Positions 56,244 through 64,000 of a stretch of DNA of 64,000 bases are shown piece after piece; within the stretch, counting starts at the first letter, position 1, and each line of letters opens with the position of its first letter. The stretch is from Hyphomicrobiales bacterium. Lineage in GTDB: Bacteria; Pseudomonadota; Alphaproteobacteria; Rhizobiales; Rhizobiaceae. Made by a program: the position numbers and the translations under genes. The notes under the pieces are model-generated. The model did not search any database. It was not told the DNA's origin and saw only the letters and a list, made by a program, of their open reading frames with translations. The DNA lies in NCBI GenBank assembly GCA_900468625.1, contig UBUL01000004.1:1-64000 (forward strand), in the 5' to 3' direction.

Positions 56244-56360
56244 CAGCTGATGCACATGGTGGCTTTTCCTCCCAGTTCCACCGCATTGGCTGTTCCCCTC
56301 TGGAGGTTTTTGACCTTCATACCTATAGGGCCACGGTTCACTCCGTAGGCCCTTTTTTTT
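56244..56360 (+). ncRNA. abcR: AbcR-type small RNA, copy 1
   Basis: A ~117-nt sRNA gene of the alpha-r15/AbcR family. It contains the anti-Shine-Dalgarno-like cttttcctcccagttcc, a second pyrimidine-rich stretch (gttcccctctgg) and a terminator: agggcc pairs with ggccct, an inner acgg/ccgt stem, then ttttttttt (to 56360). AbcR sRNAs repress many ABC-transporter mRNAs through the exposed CUCCC motif with Hfq. The 5' end is estimated from the repeated block. Confidence 0.85.
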
Positions 56361-56384
56361 GCTCTTTTTCCGCCAACCCGCCAA

Positions 56385-56409
56385 ATGCATAACTGCCATG
56401 CACAAAAAA
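56385..56409. promoter_or_regulatory. Conserved element upstream of the second AbcR copy
   Basis: atgcataactgccatgcaca (56385-56404) followed by aaaaa matches the element before copy 1 and sits 203 bp from it. The spacing to the sRNA start is the same in both copies. Probably the same regulator binds both. Confidence 0.5.
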
Positions 56410-56446
56410 GCATTGCGCACTGCACAAATTAGCATCATAACGCACA

Positions 56447-56564
56447 CAGCTGATGCACATGGTGGCTTTTCCTCCCAGTTCCACCGCATTGGCTGTTCCC
56501 CTCTGGAGGTTTTGACCTTCACACCTATAAGGGCCCTGGTTTACTCCGGCGGCCCTCTTTTTTT
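56447..56564 (+). ncRNA. abcR: AbcR-type small RNA, copy 2
   Basis: Nearly identical to copy 1 from cagctgatgcacatggtgg to the terminator: cttttcctcccagttcc and the following 40 bases match exactly. Differences cluster in the terminator (gggccctgg...cggcggccct, then ttttttt). The pair is a tandem duplication with a 203-bp period that includes the promoter. Confidence 0.85.
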
Positions 56565-56588
56565 GCCCAATTTCTAGGCATACGCACC

Positions 56589-56609
56589 AGCTGCCCTTGC
56601 AGAAAATAA
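56589..56609. promoter_or_regulatory. Degenerate third copy of the AbcR upstream element
   Basis: agctgcccttgcagaaaata (56589-56608) aligns with the agctg/aactg...tgcacaaaata part of the two elements above and lies 198 bp after the second, close to the 203-bp period. No sRNA body follows; the arsR operator and gene do. It may be a remnant of a third tandem unit or a site that now serves the arsR promoter. Confidence 0.4.
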
Positions 56610-56630
56610 TGTTCCGCATCGGCCTTGATA

Positions 56631-56669
56631 TATCGAAAATCGTCGATACATAAATCGAAGTTATTCGAT
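56631..56669. promoter_or_regulatory. Twin inverted repeats, likely ArsR-type operator
   Basis: tatcga-N6-tcgata (56631-56648) and atcga-N6-tcgat (56654-56669) share the same atcga/tcgat halves with 6-base spacers, centred 22 bp apart, on the same DNA face. They end 18 bp before the regulator's ATG, a typical autoregulatory operator position. Confidence 0.7.
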
Positions 56670-56687
56670 ATTCATGCGGTGAACGTC

Positions 56688-56981
56688 ATGGACAAGAACG
56701 AGATACTGAAGGCTCTGGCGCATCCGGCGCGGCTCGAAATCCTCAATCACCTCAAAGATCCGCACGCCCATTTTCCGACCCAGGAACACCCGCTGGAGCT
56801 TGGCGTCTGCGCCAGCCAATTCGAGCGCTGCGGCCTGTCGCAATCGACGGTTTCCGCTCATCTCGGCACGCTGCATCGCGCCGGTCTGGTAACGACGCGG
56901 CGCCTGGGCCAGTGGATTTTCTACAAGCGCAACGAGGAAATCATCGCCGAATTCCTTGAAGCGATGCAGAAGGAACTCTGA
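56688..56981 (+). CDS. ArsR-family transcriptional repressor
   Basis: A 97-aa winged-helix regulator from 56688 (MDKNEILKAL). LKALAHPARLEILNHLKDP (about 8-26) and LSQSTVSAHLGTLHRAGLV (about 51-69) are the core ArsR helices, then TTRRLGQWIFYKRNEE. Cys42 (GVCASQ) and Cys50 (ERCGLS) could sense thiol-reactive compounds, as in related regulators of old yellow enzymes. It probably represses its own operon, including the reductase at 57192, through the operator at 56631-56669. Confidence 0.88.
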   Translation: MDKNEILKALAHPARLEILNHLKDPHAHFPTQEHPLELGVCASQFERCGLSQSTVSAHLGTLHRAGLVTTRRLGQWIFYKRNEEIIAEFLEAMQKEL

Positions 56982-56982
56982 A

Positions 56983-57153
56983 ATGGCTGCTACGCTCACC
57001 GTTCTCGCACCCAGCATCTCCACCATCGACGCGAGCTTTTCTCCAGCGCAGACGGCGCTTACCGGTTCGGCAATGGCGACCGTCTGCTTTCTGACCGCCC
57101 TGCCGATTTTCATTCCCACACGTTTCGAGGACAAGACGCTCGCCTCATCCTGA
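56983..57153 (+). CDS. Small hydrophobic protein (56 aa)
   Basis: Not recognised. It starts one base after the ArsR stop and ends 38 bases before the reductase, so it is probably in the operon. Residues 21-48 (FSPAQTALTGSAMATVCFLT onward) are hydrophobic, with one Cys. It could be a small membrane protein or a remnant. No ribosome-binding site other than aaggaac within the ArsR end is seen. Confidence 0.45.
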   Translation: MAATLTVLAPSISTIDASFSPAQTALTGSAMATVCFLTALPIFIPTRFEDKTLASS

Positions 57154-57191
57154 TCCCTCTCCTCCCCCACTGCCAATAGAAAGGACGATCC

Positions 57192-58304
57192 ATGACCAAA
57201 CTGTTCGAACCGACGAAGCTGGGTGATATTTCCATCGCCAACCGCATCGTCATGGCGCCTCTGACGCGCAATCGCTCACCGAATGCCGTGCCGAATGAGC
57301 TGAACGTCAAATATTATGCCCAGCGCGCCACTGCGGGCCTGATCATCACCGAAGCGACGGCGATCACCCATCAGGGTCAGGGTTATGCCAACGTTCCCGG
57401 CCTTTACAGCAAGGAAGCGCTCGATGGCTGGAAGAAGGTGACGGACGCGGTACACGCCAATGGCGGCAAGATCGTCGTACAGATGTGGCATGTCGGCCGC
57501 ATCTCCCACACGACCCTGCAGCCGAACGGCGGCAAACCGGTTTCCTCCACCTCCAGGCGCGCCGAAAACTCGAAGACCTATCTGGTCAACAATGACGGCG
57601 CCGGCGGCTTTGCCGACGTTTCCGAGCCGCGTGCGCTCGAAACCGCCGAAATTCCAGGCATTGTCGAAGATTATCGCAAAGCTGCCCGCGCCGCGATCGA
57701 TGCCGGTTTCGACGGTGTCGAGATCCATGGCGCCAACGGTTATCTGATCGATCAGTTCCTGCGCGGCGATATCAACGACCGCACGGACCAGTATGGCGGC
57801 TCGATCGAAAATCGCGCCCGCTTCCTTTTCGAAGTGGTCGATGCCGTCACCAGGGAAGTCGGCGCCGGCCGCACTGCGATCCGCATTTCGCCGGTCACGC
57901 CATCCGGCGACGCCAGCGACGCGGCCCCGCAGCAGCTCTTCACCCATGTTATCGAAGGTCTGGCGAAATACGGCCTCGCCTACATCCACGTCATCGAAGG
58001 CCAGACCGGCGGCAAGCGTGATTTCCTGCCCTTCGACTACGACGCCCTGCACGCAGCCTACAATGCCGCCGGCGGCAAGGCCGGCTGGATGCTTAACAAC
58101 GCCTATACCCGAGAGATGGCGATCGAAGCTGTCGAAAGCGGCAAGGCCGATGTCGTTGCCTTCGGCAAGCCATTCATTTCCAATCCGGATCTTGTCCGTC
58201 GGCTGAAGGAAAACGCCCCATTGGCCCAATGGAACCAGGCGACACTCTATGGCGGCGGGGCCGAAGGCTACGCCGATTATCCGACGCTGGACGAGGCAGC
58301 CTGA
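57192..58304 (+). CDS. Old yellow enzyme family alkene reductase (NemA/XenB-like)
   Basis: A 370-aa FMN-dependent ene-reductase. N-terminal FEPTKLGDISIANRIVMAPL (about 4-23) and TRNRSPN; substrate-binding IHGANGYLIDQFLRGDINDR (about 179-198) with the His/Asn pair, followed by TDQYGGSIENRARF. FMN-binding at GKADVVAFGKPFISNPDLV. Such enzymes reduce activated C=C bonds and nitro compounds using NADPH. The ArsR gene upstream suggests induction by electrophiles. Confidence 0.95.
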   Translation: MTKLFEPTKLGDISIANRIVMAPLTRNRSPNAVPNELNVKYYAQRATAGLIITEATAITHQGQGYANVPGLYSKEALDGWKKVTDAVHANGGKIVVQMWHVGRISHTTLQPNGGKPVSSTSRRAENSKTYLVNNDGAGGFADVSEPRALETAEIPGIVEDYRKAARAAIDAGFDGVEIHGANGYLIDQFLRGDINDRTDQYGGSIENRARFLFEVVDAVTREVGAGRTAIRISPVTPSGDASDAAPQQLFTHVIEGLAKYGLAYIHVIEGQTGGKRDFLPFDYDALHAAYNAAGGKAGWMLNNAYTREMAIEAVESGKADVVAFGKPFISNPDLVRRLKENAPLAQWNQATLYGGGAEGYADYPTLDEAA

Positions 58305-58339
58305 ATTCGGCTTGCTGACATGTTCTGATATCGGTAAGG

Positions 58340-58367
58340 AGCCCTCGCAACCCACGTTGCGGGGGCT
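58340..58367 (+). terminator. Rho-independent terminator of the alkene reductase gene
   Basis: agccctcgcaa (58340-58350) pairs with ttgcgggggct (58357-58367) with one G-T pair and a 6-base loop, followed by ttcttcc, 36 bases past the stop. Confidence 0.8.
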
Positions 58368-58438
58368 TTCTTCCGTAAGAGCGTTTGAATTGAGCGGATA
58401 GACCAAGCTCAGGACGCATTTCTACACCTTGGCCGGTC

Positions 58439-59416
58439 TCATGCCGCCTGCAGGCAGCCGATCGACGTCAGGCTGCTCCGAATGGCCTCATCGATCGGCG
58501 TATGGGGCTCTTCACCGAGCACAGTCAGCAGCTTGTCGTTCCGCATCTCCAGCGGCACATCCCAGAGATAGCTCATTTCACGCAATTCCCGCATGAACGG
58601 AACAAAGGGAGCGGCGAGCGGCACGAACCACCAGGGGAATGCCTTCACTTTCACTTTGTGCCCAAGCACACGCTGAACGGCATCGACCATTTGCCGACCA
58701 TCGCCATCCCAATGACCGCGCATGTGATAGACGGCGAAAGCGGGCAGCTCGTCGCCCTTCTCGATCAGCCGGATCATTGTTTCGGCAACGTCGGGGAGAT
58801 AGGCCCATTGGTGGCCGATGCCGCGCTTGCCCGGATGGGTCATCGAACTGATCGGCTTGCCCGGTGTCACCATCGCCTGCGAAAACCAGCTGTTGGCGCG
58901 GGAGCCGCCGAAGAAATCGCCGGCGCGAACGATGACAACAGGCGCATCGCCCTGCTCTGCGGCCGCCCGCAGACGCCGCTCCATCTGTACACGGATCGCC
59001 CCCTTGCGGGTCTTCGGCTGTTGAGCGCTGTCTTCCGTCACATTCGGGAAAACATCGGGACCGAAATTATAGACCGTACCGGGCAGCACGATCCGCGCGC
59101 CGACTGCCTTTGCTGCTGCGATGGTGTTGTCGAGCATCGGCAGGACGAGCTTGCCCCAATTGCGGTAGCCGGGCGGGTTGACCGCATGGACGATGACATC
59201 GGCACCTTGCGCGGCCCTCAGAACATCCTCCGCCTGCATGGCATCGCCCTGGAGCCAGTCGAATTCCGGCCGGCGGCTGGCCGCCTCGGCCGCATTGCGG
59301 TTCAGCGCCCGGATGCACCAGCCGCGAAGGGCGAGTCCTTCCGCGACAGCACCGCCGATCCCGCCGGTAGCGCCGAGTATCAAGGCTGTCTTCGTGTTTT
59401 CCATCTTGCTGTTCAT
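58439..59416 (-). CDS. NAD(P)-dependent SDR/epimerase-like protein
   Basis: A 325-aa extended short-chain dehydrogenase. The start at 59416 (MNSKMENTKT) has ggag 6 bases upstream. NAD(P)-binding ILGATGGIGGAVAEGLALRG (about 13-32); ADVIVHAVNPPGY (about 70) follows the second strand; the active site appears as LPGTVYNFGP (about 108), where the usual Tyr-x-x-x-Lys is not obvious, so activity may be atypical. Divergent from the LysR gene at 59511, its likely regulator. Confidence 0.82.
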   Translation of the reverse strand: MNSKMENTKTALILGATGGIGGAVAEGLALRGWCIRALNRNAAEAASRRPEFDWLQGDAMQAEDVLRAAQGADVIVHAVNPPGYRNWGKLVLPMLDNTIAAAKAVGARIVLPGTVYNFGPDVFPNVTEDSAQQPKTRKGAIRVQMERRLRAAAEQGDAPVVIVRAGDFFGGSRANSWFSQAMVTPGKPISSMTHPGKRGIGHQWAYLPDVAETMIRLIEKGDELPAFAVYHMRGHWDGDGRQMVDAVQRVLGHKVKVKAFPWWFVPLAAPFVPFMRELREMSYLWDVPLEMRNDKLLTVLGEEPHTPIDEAIRSSLTSIGCLQAA

Positions 59417-59510
59417 CGTCATCTCCATCGGTTTTTCGATGAGGTGACTATGCTTTGGACTCGTGATAAACGAAATTGCCGAAAAGTCTGGAGATGCTAT
59501 ACATAAATGT

Positions 59511-60425
59511 ATGATATCGCTATCTGAGCCAAGCTGGGATTTCTATCGTACCTTTCTCGCCGTGCTGGAGCATGGCTCACTGTCGGCCGCCGCCCGCGAA
59601 CTCGGCCTGACGCAGCCGACGGTCGGCCGCCATATCCTTGCATTGGAGCAATCGGTCGGTGCAGAGCTGTTCACGCGTTCGCAGCAGGGCCTGCTGCCGA
59701 CTGATGCCGCCGTGGTTCTGAAACCCTATGCCGAGACTTTGGCGAGCACGGCCGCCGCTTTGTTGCGGGCAGCCTCCGCTTCGAAGGACAAAGTCAGCGG
59801 CACGGTGCGCATCAGCGCGAGCGAGGTCATCGGCACCGAAGTTCTGCCGCCGATCCTTGCCGGATTGCAGGCAAGATATCCCGATCTGATCGTGGAGCTT
59901 TCGGCCTCCGATACGGTGGAAGACCTGCTGCAGCGCGAGGCCGATATCGCCGTGCGTATGGTCGCGCCAGCGCAAGAAGCACTGCTCGCCCGACATATCG
60001 GCATCATCTCTCTCGGCCTCTTCGCCCACCGCACCTATATCGAACGGCACGGCAAGCCCGAAACTCTCGAGGAATTGCGCGGGCACAAGCTCATCGGCTT
60101 CGATCGCCAGACCGCCTATATCCGCATGATGCTGAAGCGTTATCCGATGCTCGAAGGCATCTCCTTCAACTTTCGTTCCGATCACAGCATCGCTCTGCAT
60201 AACGCCCTGCGCGCCGGCATCGGCATCAGCTTTTATCAAATCCCCTTGGCGAGCCGAGATCCGAACCTCGCGCAACTGTTGCCCGAGATAGAGGTAGAGA
60301 TCGACACCTGGATCGTCATGCATGAAAACCTGAAGACTTCACCACGCTGTCGTGTGACATTCGATGCCCTCGTCACGGGTCTGCTTGATTACATCAAAGG
60401 AAACAACGCGGAGAGTGGATCTTGA
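59511..60425 (+). CDS. LysR-family transcriptional regulator
   Basis: A 304-aa regulator from 59511 (MISLSEPSWD). The winged helix has FLAVLEHGSLSAAARELGLT then QPTVGRHILALEQSVG (about 12-47); the effector domain begins near 91 (VSGTVRISASEVIGTEV). Divergent from the SDR gene with a 94-bp shared promoter region. aaatgt precedes the ATG; the frame is open upstream to 59463. Confidence 0.9.
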   Translation: MISLSEPSWDFYRTFLAVLEHGSLSAAARELGLTQPTVGRHILALEQSVGAELFTRSQQGLLPTDAAVVLKPYAETLASTAAALLRAASASKDKVSGTVRISASEVIGTEVLPPILAGLQARYPDLIVELSASDTVEDLLQREADIAVRMVAPAQEALLARHIGIISLGLFAHRTYIERHGKPETLEELRGHKLIGFDRQTAYIRMMLKRYPMLEGISFNFRSDHSIALHNALRAGIGISFYQIPLASRDPNLAQLLPEIEVEIDTWIVMHENLKTSPRCRVTFDALVTGLLDYIKGNNAESGS

Positions 60426-60427
60426 CC

Positions 60428-60709
60428 ATGGGAACAGTGGTGGAACAGGTGCCGGCTCCGCAGATCTCTCCGCAGCGACGCAAGGGCAAGTCACCGGAGC
60501 GAGCCTATCTCTGCCGCCCGACGACCAGACGCACGAACGCCGAGGATCTTTCGCGATTATCTTCGGAAGCACCGGCAGAGGCGGCAGCCTATGCCGCGCT
60601 GAAACCGGGGCTGGCTGAGCCTCATCGGCATGATGCGATCGCTACACCGCCGAAAAGCGACTTCGTTGATGCGATCACAGAAAAGGCGTCAGACAAGCAG
60701 AAAGGCTAA
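60428..60709 (+). CDS. Hypothetical protein (93 aa)
   Basis: Not recognised. It begins just after the LysR stop (60425) at ATG 60428. The product is basic, Pro/Ala-rich and predicted unstructured (for example PQISPQRRKGKSPERAYLCR). No ribosome-binding site is clear. Its stop overlaps the convergent DUF2188 stop by 4 bases. It may be a real small gene or a read-through frame. Confidence 0.4.
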   Translation: MGTVVEQVPAPQISPQRRKGKSPERAYLCRPTTRRTNAEDLSRLSSEAPAEAAAYAALKPGLAEPHRHDAIATPPKSDFVDAITEKASDKQKG

Positions 60710-60987
60710 GCGCCAGGGGCAGTATCGACCGGCGGGAAATGCACCTGGCCATCGATGACCTCCGTTTCCGGTCGGTCGCCGCCATCGGCGTATTCCTCAT
60801 GCCACTTGCCGCTCTCGTCCTGCCAGCTGATTTCGGCAGAGTCGCCCCCGACCTGCTGCTCGGCCGCCACGATTCTGGCTGCTTCCACCGCCTCGGAATG
60901 TGTCGGAAACGCTTCCGAATAAACGTCACGGAAACGATAAGCCCATCCACCATCATGCGGTACGATTTCGTAAACGACCTTGACCAT
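60706..60987 (-). CDS. DUF2188 family protein
   Basis: A 93-aa small protein. YEIVPHDGGWAYRFRDVYSE (about 6-25), then AFPTHSEAVEAARIVAAEQQ and ISWQDESGKWHEEY, match DUF2188, a short domain of unknown function common in proteobacteria. Cytoplasmic, no cysteine. aggaggtttga lies upstream of the ATG (minus strand). Confidence 0.85.
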   Translation of the reverse strand: MVKVVYEIVPHDGGWAYRFRDVYSEAFPTHSEAVEAARIVAAEQQVGGDSAEISWQDESGKWHEEYADGGDRPETEVIDGQVHFPPVDTAPGA

Positions 60988-61218
60988 TCAAACCTCCTTC
61001 TCATCTGCCAAGACCTTCGGATCCGGACGCTACCGGCAGGATCGCGTGCATATGAGACGGGTTTCGAGTATGCCGCGACGTTGTGGGTTGGGCAGACACC
61101 TATTTGCGCAGTATTTCATTAAACGCCGCGGACTGCAAATCGCCCTCTTACACGGCGAGCTTGATGTGCCAAATCGTTGATTTAGAGTGCAACCGTGAAT
61201 CGGCGCAAAGGTAGGACA

Positions 61219-62316
61219 GTGAGTACAGCAAATTGGTTCAGGCAGGAGAAGGCCCTGTTCGCGGCGTTGGCGATTGCCGTCGTTGCCTATCTTGGCGAGC
61301 ATTCCGTGCTCGAAATGGGACAAAAGGCGTCATTGGTCGCCGCAGCGGCATTGATCGCCACGATCGTGCTCACATCCATGCGTGTTGCGCATCACGCCGA
61401 AACCCTCGCCGTCAAGGTCGGAGATCCCTATGGCACGATGATCCTGACCTTGTCGGCCGTCGCCGTAGAAGTCATCATTCTCGCCATGATGATGAGCGGG
61501 GAAACTTCGCCGACGCTGGTGCGCGATACCATCTACGCTGCCGTCATGCTCGATATTAACGGCATCCTCGGCCTTGCCGCCCTTCTCGGCGGGCTGAAGC
61601 ATGGCGAGCAGCCCTACAATGACGATTCCAGCCGAACCTACGGCGTGATGATCCTGACGGCCATGGGCATTTCGATGATCGTGCCGGAATTCATTCCCGG
61701 TGCGAAATGGCATTATTATTCCGCCTTCACCATCGTCGCCATGATCGCGCTCTACGCGCTGTTCCTGCGCATGCAGGTGGGCAGACACAGCTATTTCTTC
61801 AGCTACAGCTATCCGCGCACCGAAAAGAAGCCTGCGGCGAAAGAAGAACATCACGAGAAAGAGGCCACGACAGCCTCCATCGGCACCATTCTGATCGGCG
61901 TCGTGCTGATCGGCGCGCTCGCCGAGTTCATGTCGACCTTCATGGATACGGGCCTCAGGGACACAGGAGCGCCGCCCGCCATTGCCGCAGTCGTCGTTGC
62001 CGCCATCTCGGCCGCACCGGAAATTCTGACCGCTCTGCGCGCGGCACTCAGAAACCGCATGCAGGCGACGGTCAACATCGCCTTGGGCGCGTCTCTTTCG
62101 ACCGTCATCCTGACGGTGCCTGTCATGGAGGCGATCGCGCTCTACACAGGGCAGCCCTTCATCATGGCGATGTCGCCGGCACAGACGGTCATGGTGATGA
62201 TCACGCTGATCGTCGCCGCCATCAACCTCAACGACGGTGAAACCAACGCCATCGAGGGCATGACCCACTTCATCCTTTTCGCCGCCTTCATCATGCTGAC
62301 CACGCTCGGTCTTTGA
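61219..62316 (+). CDS. chaA: Ca2+/H+ antiporter ChaA-like
   Basis: A 365-aa membrane antiporter. The GTG at 61219 (VSTANWFRQE) is preferred because taggac is just upstream; another GTG lies at 61195. About 11 hydrophobic segments in two halves carry the cation-exchanger repeats: LTLSAVAVEVIILAMMMSGE (about 76-95) and VVAAISAAPEILTALRAALR (about 251-270). A His/Glu-rich loop (about 210-225, KEEHHEKE) may bind ions. It exports Ca2+, Na+ or K+ for protons in relatives. Confidence 0.9.
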   Translation: MSTANWFRQEKALFAALAIAVVAYLGEHSVLEMGQKASLVAAAALIATIVLTSMRVAHHAETLAVKVGDPYGTMILTLSAVAVEVIILAMMMSGETSPTLVRDTIYAAVMLDINGILGLAALLGGLKHGEQPYNDDSSRTYGVMILTAMGISMIVPEFIPGAKWHYYSAFTIVAMIALYALFLRMQVGRHSYFFSYSYPRTEKKPAAKEEHHEKEATTASIGTILIGVVLIGALAEFMSTFMDTGLRDTGAPPAIAAVVVAAISAAPEILTALRAALRNRMQATVNIALGASLSTVILTVPVMEAIALYTGQPFIMAMSPAQTVMVMITLIVAAINLNDGETNAIEGMTHFILFAAFIMLTTLGL

Positions 62317-62409
62317 GTCTGATACCAAAGACTTGCGCCGGCCGGCGGATTCAAATTGCGAAGCGCTTAAATCGGTTGATGAAGCAGACTCGGCCGCGCG
62401 AATATGAAA

Positions 62410-62431
62410 AGCCCGCCATCTCTGGCAGGCT
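62410..62431 (-). terminator. Rho-independent terminator of the aspartate aminotransferase gene
   Basis: agcccgcca (62410-62418) pairs with tggcaggct (62423-62431) with one mismatch, loop tctc. On the minus strand the stem is followed by tttcat, 26 bases past the stop. It also lies after the convergent chaA-like gene. Confidence 0.75.
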
Positions 62432-62456
62432 CTTCATTTAAGTTGTCGTCGGCAGC

Positions 62457-64000
<1,544 letters not shown>

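Overview
The window is a chromosomal segment of an alphaproteobacterium of the Rhizobiaceae, most likely genus Rhizobium. The evidence is the gene set and order (Lrp/AsnC - trxB - lsrB/vtlR followed by two AbcR-type sRNA copies; greA - lpcC-like; dnaG - recQ), a RIME-type repeat, small DUF families typical of rhizobia, and high GC. No rRNA or CRISPR array was seen; one tRNA gene is present.

Positions about 30-14249 form a 14.2-kb integrated mobile element. A CAU-anticodon tRNA gene (14232-14307, minus strand, probably tRNA-Ile2) supplies the attachment site: its last 18 bases (14232-14249) are repeated exactly at 30-47. A tyrosine recombinase gene lies just inside the tRNA-proximal end. The element carries four small plus-strand genes (699-2155). 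On the minus strand are two small genes, a MobV-type relaxase with two small upstream genes, a putative rolling-circle replication initiator, and an operon of C5-methyltransferase, restriction endonuclease and OLD-family ATPase/TOPRIM nuclease. It looks like an integrative mobilizable element whose cargo is anti-phage/anti-DNA defence. Its intergenic spaces hold unexplained structures: 21-bp-phased iteron-like repeats (961-1060), an array of tetraloop hairpins (3356-3570), an 11-bp perfect inverted repeat between rep and the mob operon (5932-5957), and inverted repeats upstream of rep (7728-7826).

From 14308 onward the sequence is ordinary chromosome. 14470-24561: SIMPL protein, two paralogous secreted proteins, YjbQ, DUF1428, GNAT, LysR, DUF1127-like, MFS, B3/B4, AraC, EamA and DUF930 proteins. 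24798-37111: APH(3')-like kinase, rpoD, tdh-kbl (threonine catabolism), recQ-dnaG, two unknown proteins and YqeY. 37418-46857: carA, EVE-domain protein, MATE and Tet-like efflux pumps, LysR/aldo-keto reductase pair, YpfJ-type zinc peptidase, DUF2306 and LytTR proteins. 47030-56560: carB, greA, an LPS-core glycosyltransferase, an unknown protein ending inside a RIME, Lrp/AsnC, trxB, lsrB/vtlR and two nearly identical AbcR sRNA genes. 56688-63659: ArsR regulator with old yellow enzyme, SDR/LysR divergent pair, DUF2188, ChaA antiporter and aspartate aminotransferase.

Functional groups: CarA and CarB form one enzyme though encoded about 8 kb apart; Tdh and Kbl act in sequence on threonine; RpoD, DnaG, RecQ and GreA are core information-processing proteins; LsrB/VtlR is known in relatives to activate an AbcR sRNA. 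Start codons were chosen by ribosome-binding site and family length, so several differ from the longest open frame. All family assignments come from reading motifs by eye; no database search was run.
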